NCBI RefSeq assembly: GCF_017313265.1
Contig: NZ_JAFLQZ010000002.1
Location: forward strand, 549,251 to 613,250
Direction of reading: 5' to 3'
Length of the DNA stretch: 64,000 nucleotides
From: Hymenobacter telluris
GTDB taxonomy: Bacteria; Bacteroidota; Bacteroidia; Cytophagales; Hymenobacteraceae
Shown: positions 8,412 through 15,694 of the stretch, piece after piece
Numbering within the stretch: the stretch's first letter is position 1
Layout of the letters: each line of letters opens with the position of its first letter
Notes under the pieces: generated by a model
The model's database searches: none
What the model saw: the letters and a program-made list of their open reading frames with translations, nothing else
Told to the model about the DNA's origin: nothing
Position numbers and translations under genes: made by a program

Positions 8412-8870
8412 ATGGCACCTGACACTACTTCCGCCGCCGGCGCCCCGGCCACCTCTACTGCCCACAACTCCAGCCGCGCCCCCGAGCCGGTGGGCCTCTA
8501 TCCGCACGCCCGCCGGGTGGGCAACCTGCTGTTTCTATCGGGAGTGGGGCCGCGGCAACGGGGCCAGAAGGCAGTGCCGGGTGTGGAGTTGGATGCGGCT
8601 GGCACCATCATCCGCTACGATTTCGAAAGCCAGTGCCACGCCGTGTTTCAGAACGTGCGCTACATCCTGGAGGAGGCCGGGGCCCGCTGGGAAGATTTGG
8701 TGGACGTGACGGTGTTTCTGACCAACATGAAGGCCGACTTTCCTACGTACAACCGCCTCTACGCCGAGTATTTCCAAAGCAACCAGCCCTGCCGTACTAC
8801 CGTCGAAATCAACTGCTTGCCCACGCCCATTGCCATCGAGCTGAAGTGCGTGGCAGCGGTGGCTGGGTGA
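8412..8870 (+). CDS. RidA (YjgF/UK114) family deaminase
   Basis: A 152-residue cytosolic protein with a low-complexity Ala/Thr/Ser N-terminus of about 25 residues before the conserved domain. Family marks: GNLLFLSG near residue 36, NVRYILEEAGARWEDLVDVTVFLTN in the middle, and QPCRTTVEINCLP, whose arginine corresponds to the substrate-carboxylate-binding arginine of RidA. RidA proteins hydrolyse reactive enamine/imine intermediates from PLP enzymes. The C-terminal half also resembles 2-aminomuconate deaminases of the kynurenine route, but no kynurenine-pathway gene is nearby. It is divergent from the TonB-type gene and followed by a large inverted-repeat element. Confidence 0.85.
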   Translation: MAPDTTSAAGAPATSTAHNSSRAPEPVGLYPHARRVGNLLFLSGVGPRQRGQKAVPGVELDAAGTIIRYDFESQCHAVFQNVRYILEEAGARWEDLVDVTVFLTNMKADFPTYNRLYAEYFQSNQPCRTTVEINCLPTPIAIELKCVAAVAG

Positions 8871-8878
8871 AGTGCTGG

Positions 8879-9132
8879 GGCCTCACCCCCCGGCCCCCTC
8901 TCCTAGGGGAGAGGGGGAGCCAGACGAGGCGCCGCCGCGGCTTCGGCTTGCGCCTTCGCAACGGCTACCGGATAACCACCGAAGCTATTTTCAACGGGCC
9001 TTATTCATCAATGACACTATCACAATCTCGTCCAACAGGGTAGCAGTCATCTAGGCGCAAGCCGAAATGGCTGCGCTGTACCGTCGTCTGGCTCCCCCTC
9101 TCCCCTAGGAGAGGGGGCCGGGGGGTGAGGCC
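8879..9132. repeat. 254-bp element with perfect 49-bp terminal inverted repeats
   Basis: Arms 8879-8927 and 9084-9132 are exact reverse complements over 49 bases. Each arm also contains its own internal palindrome (CCCCTCTCC TAG GGGAGAGGGG), so each can fold alone or with its partner. Similarity continues inward: CGGCTTGCGCCT at about 8943-8954 pairs with AGGCGCAAGCCG at about 9053-9064. It encodes no protein and shows no clear target-site duplication. This is the architecture of a MITE or large REP-type (BIME-like) element. Confidence 0.85.
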
Positions 9133-9157
9133 ACTATCAGAACGAAGGACTGTGTCG

Positions 9158-9165
9158 TAACTTTG
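9158..9165 (+). promoter_or_regulatory. Putative -7 element (TAACTTTG) for the TonB-dependent receptor
   Basis: An exact TAnnTTTG match 31 bases before the ATG at 9197. No good -33 TTG is seen at 17-23 bases upstream, so only the -7 half is supported. It lies just outside the inverted-repeat element. Confidence 0.45.
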
Positions 9166-9196
9166 ATTCTGTGTTAATTCTGTTCTGTTGTATCTT

Positions 9197-11404
9197 ATGA
9201 AACAAACTTTACCTGTTTCTTTAGGCTTACTTTTTACCTTACCGGCCGCCGCCCAAACTGTGCGGCCCGACACCGCCCGCATTGTCGGCCTGAACGAAGT
9301 GGTGGTGTCGGCCAACCGCATTCAGGGCGAGCGGAAGCTGGATTTGCCGCAGCAGGTGGACGTGCTGAGCGCCCGCCAGATTCGGCTGCTCAACCCTGGT
9401 ACTACCGCCGATGCGCTGTTGAACTCGGGCTGGGTGTTTGTTCAAAAGTCGCAGCTAGGTGGCGGCTCACCGGTTATCCGGGGCTTCGAGGCCAACAAGG
9501 TGCTGCTGGTGGTGGATGGGGTGCGGCTCAACAATGCCATCTACCGCGCCGGCCACCTGCAAAATATCATCACGGTAGATGTTAATTCCCTGGAGCGCAC
9601 CGAAGTGCTGAACGGCGCGGGCGCCGTAATGTACGGCTCCGATGCGCTGGGCGGCGTTATCAGCCTGTATACCAAGCAGCCCCGGCTGGCCGATAGCACG
9701 GGCTTTGCGGTGCACACCAACAACCTGCTGCGCTACGCCACCGCCGCCCGCGAAAAAACCGTGCACACCGATTTCACGCTGGGCTGGCGCCGCTGGGCCA
9801 CCTTCACCAGCGTAACCGCCACCGATTTCGACGACCTGCGCAAAGGCCGCAACGGTATGGACCGTTTTCCGGGTTTTGGGGAAGTGCGCGAATATGTGAA
9901 GGAGCAGAACGGCCAGGATGCGGTGGTACCTAACGCCAACCCGAACCGTCAGAAATTCACGGGCTACCGGCAGCTGGATGTGGTGCAGAAAGTGCTGTTT
10001 CAGCCCCAGGTGGGCGTGCGGCACCTGCTGAACCTGCAACTCTCCACCACCTCCCACATTCCGCGCTTCGACCGGCTTCAGACCTACCGCAACGGCGCGC
10101 TGCGTTTTGCCGAGTGGGACTACGGCCCGCAGCAGCGCCTGTTTGCCAGCTACCAGCTGGAGCTGACGCGCCCAAGCGCCCTGTACGACGTACTGCGCCT
10201 GACGCCCGCCGTGCAGAACATCGAAGAAAGCCGCTTGGTGCGGGACTTCAACAACCCACGCCGCGACGAAAACACCGAGAAAGTACGCGTACTGAGCGCC
10301 AACCTGGATTTGTTTAAGGACTTGCAGCGCCACGAGCTGCGCTACGGCGCCGAGGTTACCCACAACAAAGTGCGCAGCATTGGGGAAGGCGTAAACGTGT
10401 ACACGGGCGCGCTAACGCCCATTGTTACGCGCTACCCTAATGGGGCCACTTACGCCACAGCAGGCCTATACGCCGCGCACCGCTGGGAAATAACCGACCA
10501 TCTGATTCTGTCGGATGGGCTCAGGTTCAGCAACGTGAAAGTAGATGCCGATTTTGCGTTCGACTCGCCTTTTAATAGCGTGAAGCAGAATTCATCCTCG
10601 CTGGATGGGAACGTGGGGCTGGTGGCCATGCTGCCGGCGGGGCTGCGGCTGAGCGGCTTGGTAGCCACCGGGTTCCGCAACCCCAACGTGGACGATTTGA
10701 GCCGCACGTTCGAGCAAACGGCTGGCACCGGCCAAACGCTGGGCACCCTCATTGTTCCTAACCCGGATTTGAAGCCCGAACGGGTGGTAAACTACGAGGC
10801 AGAGCTGTCGGAAAACATCGAAAACCGCCTGCTGCTGTCCGTTACCGGTTTCTACACCACCCTGCGCGACGCCCTGGTAATTCGCCCCTTCACCACCCCC
10901 GACGGCCAGACCACCACCCAATACAACGGCCGCACCTACCAAACGCTGGCCCCGGTGAATACCAATAAGGCCCGCATCTACGGGGTTTCCGGCCGCGCCC
11001 AGGTGGCCCTGCCCGCCCACCTGCGCCTCGATGGCAGCCTCACCTACACCCAGGGCCGCGACAAAACCGCCGACGTGCCCCTCGACCATATTTCGCCACT
11101 GTACGGCCGCGGCGCCCTCACGTACCAGCTGCGCCGGCTGATGGCGGAAGGCTCGGTGCTGTTCAACGGCCGCAAAACGGTGGCCCAATACAGCCCCAGC
11201 GGCGAAGACAACCTGCCCCAGGCTACGCCCGCCGGCGCACTCGGCTGGTACACGCTCAACCTGCGCACCAGCTACCAACTCACGCCGCGCTGGGCCGTGC
11301 AGGCCGGCCTGGAAAATATTCTGGACCGCAACTACCGCGTATTCGCCTCCGGTATCAGCGCCCCCGGCCGCAACCTGTTCGTCACGGTGCGGTTTGAACG
11401 GTAA
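9197..11404 (+). CDS. TonB-dependent receptor, haem/haemoglobin type
   Basis: A 735-residue outer-membrane receptor. The ATG at 9197 gives a clean signal peptide (MKQTLPVSLGLLFTLPAAAQ); an in-frame TTG at 9188 is less likely. A plug domain covers about residues 40-170 (GGGSPVIRGFEANKVLLVVDGVRLN, YGSDALGGVISLYT), followed by the beta-barrel to an aromatic-rich C-terminus (VRFER). GFRNPNVDDL and NPDLKPE correspond to the FRAP and NPDL boxes of haem/haemoglobin receptors, suggesting haem or a similar iron source. No CarboxypepD_reg-like extension, SusD partner or FecI/FecR pair is adjacent. An inverted-repeat element lies upstream and a word-repeat hairpin downstream. Confidence 0.88.
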   Translation: MKQTLPVSLGLLFTLPAAAQTVRPDTARIVGLNEVVVSANRIQGERKLDLPQQVDVLSARQIRLLNPGTTADALLNSGWVFVQKSQLGGGSPVIRGFEANKVLLVVDGVRLNNAIYRAGHLQNIITVDVNSLERTEVLNGAGAVMYGSDALGGVISLYTKQPRLADSTGFAVHTNNLLRYATAAREKTVHTDFTLGWRRWATFTSVTATDFDDLRKGRNGMDRFPGFGEVREYVKEQNGQDAVVPNANPNRQKFTGYRQLDVVQKVLFQPQVGVRHLLNLQLSTTSHIPRFDRLQTYRNGALRFAEWDYGPQQRLFASYQLELTRPSALYDVLRLTPAVQNIEESRLVRDFNNPRRDENTEKVRVLSANLDLFKDLQRHELRYGAEVTHNKVRSIGEGVNVYTGALTPIVTRYPNGATYATAGLYAAHRWEITDHLILSDGLRFSNVKVDADFAFDSPFNSVKQNSSSLDGNVGLVAMLPAGLRLSGLVATGFRNPNVDDLSRTFEQTAGTGQTLGTLIVPNPDLKPERVVNYEAELSENIENRLLLSVTGFYTTLRDALVIRPFTTPDGQTTTQYNGRTYQTLAPVNTNKARIYGVSGRAQVALPAHLRLDGSLTYTQGRDKTADVPLDHISPLYGRGALTYQLRRLMAEGSVLFNGRKTVAQYSPSGEDNLPQATPAGALGWYTLNLRTSYQLTPRWAVQAGLENILDRNYRVFASGISAPGRNLFVTVRFER

Positions 11405-11406
11405 GA

Positions 11407-11518
11407 GAGTGAATGAATGGATGATTGAATGATTGGATGGGAGGATGAATGTGGAAATAGCTCGTTACCACCTCATTTTCCCATCCAATCATTCAATCAC
11501 CCATTCATCCATTCACTC
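11407..11518. repeat. Word-repeat hairpin C (GAATGATT-type words)
   Basis: Left arm 11407-11450 and right arm about 11471-11518 are imperfect reverse complements. Each arm is made of degenerate short units such as GAATGAAT, GGATGATT and GAATGATT. The element fills the gap between the TonB receptor stop and the MutS-like gene (both plus). It has no U-tract and is unlike the GC-stem terminators elsewhere. Confidence 0.75.
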
Positions 11519-11535
11519 CCTAAAGGGCTACCTTC

Positions 11536-13500
11536 GTGGCTTCATCTGATGCTGTTGCCGTGCCTGTTTCTACTGCTGTTCGTCCGCTTACTGTTGCGCC
11601 CGCTGAGGTTTTTGCCGAGAACCTGACCACTCATACTGAGCGCGAAAACTACTATGCCAGCCGGCACCAGTTGGGCGGCTGGCTGCGGGTGCTGCTGTTT
11701 GGCGGGGGCGCGGCGGGGGCTTGGGTGCTGTTTTCCGGTGGACAGATAGCCGCCGCCGTGGCTCTGATAGGCGTGGTGTGGGTGCTGTTTGCGGTGCTGG
11801 TGCGCTGGCATTCGGGCGTGAGCTACCAGCGGGAACATCACCGGCTGCTGGCCCGCCTCAACCAGGACGAGCTAGACCGGTTGGCGGGTAAGCTCAGTGG
11901 CTTCGACCCTGGCCTGCGCTACCTCGACGCCCAGCACCCCTACGCCGCCGACCTCGACGTATTCGGGGCGCATTCCTTGTTTCAGCTCCTTAACCGAGCT
12001 ACCACCCGCCTCGGGCACGATTGGCTGGCGGGTTGGCTGCTGGCTCCGGCACGCCCCGCCGAAGTGCAGGCCCGCCAGCAAGCCGCCGCCGAGCTGGCCC
12101 CCGACGTAGCGTGGCTGCAAGAGTGGCAGGCCCGCGCCCGGCATTTTCCGCGTCAGCAAGCCGATCCGCGCGAGTTCAGCGCCTGGCTGGCCCGCCCCGA
12201 TTTCTTTGCCGGCAAGCCGTGGCTGAAGCCGTTGCTGATTGTGCTGCCCATACTAGTATTTCTGTCTATTGGCGCCTGGATAGTGGGGCTGGGCTTTTAC
12301 GCGCTGATAGTGGTGCAGCTGATAGTAGGCGTGCTGAACAGCCGCCTGGCCCCCGTGCGCAACGAGTACGCCGAGCAAGCCACCGCCATGCGCGACGCCC
12401 TCCGGGCCACCCAGGCCCAACTGGCCCATTTCGAGCAGGACCCCGACCGGCAGTGGCAGGCGCCGCGGCTGCAACAATTGCGCGCCACCTTGCAGGCCGC
12501 CAGCCACGGCGCGGCCGCTACCCAGCGGCTGGGGCAATTGTCCAGCGTGGCGGGGTTGTTCCGCGGGCGCGAGCATCCGTTGGGGGCCTTGCTGCTGAAC
12601 AACTTGCTGCTCTGGGATTTGCACGCCGTATGGCAGTTGGAACGCTGGAAGCGCGGCCTCGGCCCCGAGCTGACGACGGTGCTGGAAGTACAGGCCGAGC
12701 TGGAAGCCTTGGTTAGCCTGGCCGGCTGGCAATTCGCCAACCCCACTTACACCACGCCGGAGCTAAGCGCCGAGCAGCTGGAGGTAACCGCCACCGAACT
12801 GGGGCACCCGCTCATCTTCACCACCAACCGCATCACCAACGACTTTCACACGGTGGGGCTGGCGCAAACGGTCGTTATTACGGGTTCCAACATGGCGGGC
12901 AAAAGCACGTTTCTGCGGACGCTGGGGCTGAATATGGTGCTGGCCCAGGCCGGGGCCGTGGTGTGTGCCCGCCACTTCCGGCTCAGCCCGGCGCAGGTGT
13001 TCACCGCCATGCGCACCCAAGACAACCTCGCCGAAAGCACGTCCTCGTTCTACGCCGAGCTCAAGCGCCTCAAACTCCTGCTCGACCTTAGCGCAGGAGA
13101 GTTAAAAAATAAAAAGGAAGAACTAACAATTGAAGGGGGCACTGCCAGCAACCAGCCCGCGCCGAAAAACGAAACCCCAACACCGAAAAACGAACAGCCG
13201 CCCGTTTTCTACCTGCTCGATGAAATTCTGAAAGGTACCAACTCGCTGGACCGGCACCGGGGCGCGCGGGCGCTGCTGCGGCAGCTGCACCAGCGGCGGG
13301 CGGCGGGCCTGGTGAGCACCCACGATTTGGAGCTGGCGGCGCTGGAAGCGGAATGGCCGGGGCAGGTGCGCAACTTCAGTTTCAACAGCACCTTCTCCAA
13401 CGGCCAGATTCACTTCGACTACCACCTCACGCCGGGCGCGTGCCAGGCCTTCAACGCCAGCCAGCTCATGCAGCTCATGGGTATTGATGTAGAGGGCTGA
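11536..13500 (+). CDS. Membrane-anchored MutS-family ATPase
   Basis: A 654-residue protein with the MutS ATPase domain at the C-terminus: Walker A TGSNMAGKSTFLRT, then TQDNLAESTSSFYAEL, Walker B FYLLDEILKGTNSLDRHRGA and STHDLELA. Mismatch-recognition domains are absent. Two hydrophobic pairs (about residues 48-92 and 228-270) predict four membrane helices, so it is probably a membrane-bound MutS-like protein rather than a repair MutS. Between Walker A and B, about 36 extra residues (about 519-555; 13091-13201) of low complexity interrupt the domain. The GTG at 11536 overlaps a TACCTTCG box (11529-11536); an in-frame GTG at 11560 is an alternative start. Function unknown. Confidence 0.82.
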   Translation: MASSDAVAVPVSTAVRPLTVAPAEVFAENLTTHTERENYYASRHQLGGWLRVLLFGGGAAGAWVLFSGGQIAAAVALIGVVWVLFAVLVRWHSGVSYQREHHRLLARLNQDELDRLAGKLSGFDPGLRYLDAQHPYAADLDVFGAHSLFQLLNRATTRLGHDWLAGWLLAPARPAEVQARQQAAAELAPDVAWLQEWQARARHFPRQQADPREFSAWLARPDFFAGKPWLKPLLIVLPILVFLSIGAWIVGLGFYALIVVQLIVGVLNSRLAPVRNEYAEQATAMRDALRATQAQLAHFEQDPDRQWQAPRLQQLRATLQAASHGAAATQRLGQLSSVAGLFRGREHPLGALLLNNLLLWDLHAVWQLERWKRGLGPELTTVLEVQAELEALVSLAGWQFANPTYTTPELSAEQLEVTATELGHPLIFTTNRITNDFHTVGLAQTVVITGSNMAGKSTFLRTLGLNMVLAQAGAVVCARHFRLSPAQVFTAMRTQDNLAESTSSFYAELKRLKLLLDLSAGELKNKKEELTIEGGTASNQPAPKNETPTPKNEQPPVFYLLDEILKGTNSLDRHRGARALLRQLHQRRAAGLVSTHDLELAALEAEWPGQVRNFSFNSTFSNGQIHFDYHLTPGACQAFNASQLMQLMGIDVEG

Positions 13501-13503
13501 ATA

Positions 13504-13624
13504 GTTTTAATTGTTGATTGCTGAATTGTTGATTGGTAGGTACATAACTGTTCTGTCGAGGCGAATAGGCTAACAAGTCAACAATCAGCCATTTAGCAAT
13601 CAACAACCAACAATTTAACAATCA
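13504..13624. repeat. Word-repeat hairpin D (TTGTTGATTG-type words)
   Basis: The left arm (about 13509-13540) contains TTGTTGATTG and AATTGTTGATTGG. The right arm (about 13576-13622) contains their complements CAATCAACAACCAACAATT and AACAATC. The arms pair imperfectly and consist of repeated short words. It fills the gap between the MutS-like and bestrophin genes, which point the same way. Confidence 0.7.
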
Positions 13625-13628
13625 CCCC

Positions 13629-14597
13629 ATGTACGTTCGTAGAAACCTCCGCTGGCACGTCATCTGGAAATATGGCTGGAGAGGAATAGTCGTTTTTACG
13701 GTGTATTCGTTGCTGATTTGCTTGCTGTACTCGGTGTTCAGGCAGCGCTGGATTGCCATTCCGTGGCAGCCGGTTTCCACGCTGGGTATTGCCGTTTCGT
13801 TCTATATCGGCTTCAAAAACAACGGCTCTTACGACCGATTCTGGGAGGGGCGGCAGCTGTGGGGCGGCATTGTCAACTACAGCCGCACCTGGTCGATTCA
13901 GGCGCTGGAATACGTAACGTCGGTGGTGGATGCGCCCGGCGTGGAGGCTCCGGCTGCCTCGCAAGCCGAACTCAGCTTGCGCCACCGCCGCTTGGTGTAC
14001 CGCCACATTGCCTGGTGCAATGCCGTACGCCTAAACCTGCGCCGCCAGAACGACCAGTGGGATACGCAGGTGGGCCCCTTCCTCGACCCAGCCGAATCGG
14101 CGGAGATGAAGCGCAAGCAGAACCCGCCAACCCATTTGCTGCGCCAGCAAGCCGCCGACCTCCGGATTCTGCGGGAGGAGCGGGGGTTGCTCAACGATTT
14201 CCAGCACGTGAACATGATGATGAGCATGGAGCAGCTCTTCAACCTGCAAGGCGGCTGCGAAAGAATCAAGAACACGCCGTTTCCGCGGCAGTACGCGTTT
14301 TTCAGCTACGTATTCGTGTGGCTGTTTGCGGCGCTGCTGCCGCTGGGCCTTATTGCCGAGTTCGAGAAGCTGGGGCCGTACCATCTGTGGATGACGGTGC
14401 CGTTTTCGGTGCTGGTGTCGTGGGTGTTCAATACCATTGAAATTGTGGGGCACACCAGCGAAAATCCGTTTGAAAACGAAATGAACGACGTGCCCATGAC
14501 GGCCATCTGCCGCAACATCGAAATCGACCTGCGCGAGTTGCTCGGCGAAACCGACCTGCCCGCCAAACTCGCCCCCATCGACGATATTCTCTATTAA
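13629..14597 (+). CDS. Bestrophin-family ion channel protein
   Basis: A 322-residue membrane protein of the bestrophin/UPF0187 family, pentameric anion (or cation) channels. The family signature is clear: basic N-terminus (MYVRRNLRWHVIWKYGWR), then FYIGFKNNGSYDRFWEGRQLWGGIVNYSRTW and, in the second half, TPFPRQYAFF followed by two further membrane segments. The C-terminus has GHTSENPFENEMNDVPM, matching the conserved acidic region. Length fits bacterial members. It lies between two word-repeat hairpins (D and E), and the downstream cyanophycinase is co-directional, but a functional link is not evident. Confidence 0.9.
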   Translation: MYVRRNLRWHVIWKYGWRGIVVFTVYSLLICLLYSVFRQRWIAIPWQPVSTLGIAVSFYIGFKNNGSYDRFWEGRQLWGGIVNYSRTWSIQALEYVTSVVDAPGVEAPAASQAELSLRHRRLVYRHIAWCNAVRLNLRRQNDQWDTQVGPFLDPAESAEMKRKQNPPTHLLRQQAADLRILREERGLLNDFQHVNMMMSMEQLFNLQGGCERIKNTPFPRQYAFFSYVFVWLFAALLPLGLIAEFEKLGPYHLWMTVPFSVLVSWVFNTIEIVGHTSENPFENEMNDVPMTAICRNIEIDLRELLGETDLPAKLAPIDDILY

Positions 14598-14677
14598 GTG
14601 GTGAGGTGGTGAGGTTGATGTTCTGCTGGCGCAGTTAGAACGTCAACCTCACTACCTCACCATTTCACCACCTCACC
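14598..14677. repeat. Word-repeat hairpin E (GGTGAGGT-type words)
   Basis: The left arm (14598-14620, starting at the base after the bestrophin stop) and right arm (14641-14677) are complementary and built from GTGGTGAGGT/ACCTCACCAC units. It lies between the bestrophin and cyanophycinase genes, both plus. The stem is long, but there is no downstream T-run. Confidence 0.75.
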
Positions 14678-14742
14678 GAAGCTCGGCGTTAACTAAGGCA
14701 AGCAGGCGGGCGTACAGGCACCTTACCCCTCTGCTCTACCAC

Positions 14743-15621
14743 ATGCCCGCCGCCACCAAAAAAACCACCCCTACGCCTGCTGCTTATCCCTGCCCGTATC
14801 CGCTCGGTACGCTGATTTCTATTGGTGGCCACGAGCAAAAGAGGGTGTCGCTGGAAGCCGACGCCGACATGGCCGACGATACAATTCTGCGGCGGGTTGT
14901 GGAGGAAGTTGGTACCAAAGGCTCGATTCTGATACTGCCTATTGCGTCGGATGAGCCCGAGGAAGCCGCCGAGGACTACGTGAAAGTGTTTGGTGAATTA
15001 GGGTGCAGTAGGGTGGAAGTGCTGAATATCCAAAACCGCGAAGACGCGGAAAGCGAAGAAAGCCTGCGGTTGCTCAACGAGGCGGGCGGGGTCATGTTCA
15101 CCGGTGGCGACCAGCTACGCATCACGGCGCTATTGGGTGGTACGGCGTTCCATCGGCGCCTGAAAGAACGGTACACGCAGCAGCCGTTTGTAATTGCCGG
15201 TACCAGTGCCGGTGCCACCGCCATGAGCACGCCCATGATTTATCAGGGACGCAACAATGCGGGTATGCGCAAAGATGAAATTCACATCACCACCGGGCTG
15301 GAGTTTCTGCACAACGTGGCCATTGATACGCACTTTGTGGCGCGGGGCCGCATCGTGCGCATGGCCCAGATTATTGCCACCAATCCCGCGTGTATAGGCC
15401 TGGGGCTGGAAGAAGACACGGCCGTGGTGGTAACGCAGGGCCGGGAGCTGGAAGTTATTGGCAGCGGGCTGGTGGTGGTGCTCGATGGCATGAGCGTGAC
15501 GCAAACCAACATTCACGAAGTGGAGCCCGGTCATCCGTTTTCCATCCGCGACTTGCGCCTGCACCTGCTCAGTAGCGGTGAGCGGTACACGCTGCCCATC
15601 ATCGAGCAGATGCACGTGTAA
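14743..15621 (+). CDS. cphB: Cyanophycinase (peptidase S51 family)
   Basis: A 292-residue serine exopeptidase-like protein. It begins with a short Ala/Thr/Pro-rich tail, then GTLISIGGHE. The domain shows LPIASDEPEEA, VMFTGGDQLRI and the nucleophile elbow GTSAGATAMS near residue 150, followed by GLEFLHNVAIDTHF and GLEEDTAVVV, all characteristic of cyanophycinase. The enzyme cleaves multi-L-arginyl-poly-L-aspartate into beta-Asp-Arg dipeptides. No cyanophycin synthetase or isoaspartyl dipeptidase gene is in the window, so it may be an orphan, use peptides from outside, or have its partners elsewhere. There is no signal peptide, so it should be cytoplasmic. Confidence 0.88.
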   Translation: MPAATKKTTPTPAAYPCPYPLGTLISIGGHEQKRVSLEADADMADDTILRRVVEEVGTKGSILILPIASDEPEEAAEDYVKVFGELGCSRVEVLNIQNREDAESEESLRLLNEAGGVMFTGGDQLRITALLGGTAFHRRLKERYTQQPFVIAGTSAGATAMSTPMIYQGRNNAGMRKDEIHITTGLEFLHNVAIDTHFVARGRIVRMAQIIATNPACIGLGLEEDTAVVVTQGRELEVIGSGLVVVLDGMSVTQTNIHEVEPGHPFSIRDLRLHLLSSGERYTLPIIEQMHV

Positions 15622-15694
15622 GTAGCTATAGCTTAGCCAGCTTCCGGCGCGGCGCGCATTGGCCGTGGTTGCGCCGTAAGCAGAACTGAAAAAG

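Larger units (their letters stand above)
8871..9196. other. 326-base gap filled by an inverted-repeat element and a promoter
   Basis: The gap between RidA and the TonB-dependent receptor consists almost entirely of the 254-base inverted-repeat element at 8879-9132 plus a probable -7 box at 9158-9165. Short frames inside it (for example 8872-9054) arise from the repeat and are not considered genes. Confidence 0.7.

Noticed and set aside
8412..8870. Assignment of the RidA-family protein as a dedicated 2-aminomuconate deaminase
   Set aside because: Some motif resemblance, but no kynurenine-pathway neighbours, so only the family name is justified.
8872..9054. 60-residue ORF in the gap after RidA
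   Set aside because: It lies within the inverted-repeat element; its Pro/Arg-rich sequence is a translation of the palindromic arm.
9467..10363. 298-residue minus-strand frame opposite the TonB receptor
   Set aside because: Shadow of the receptor plug and barrel with no recognisable domain.
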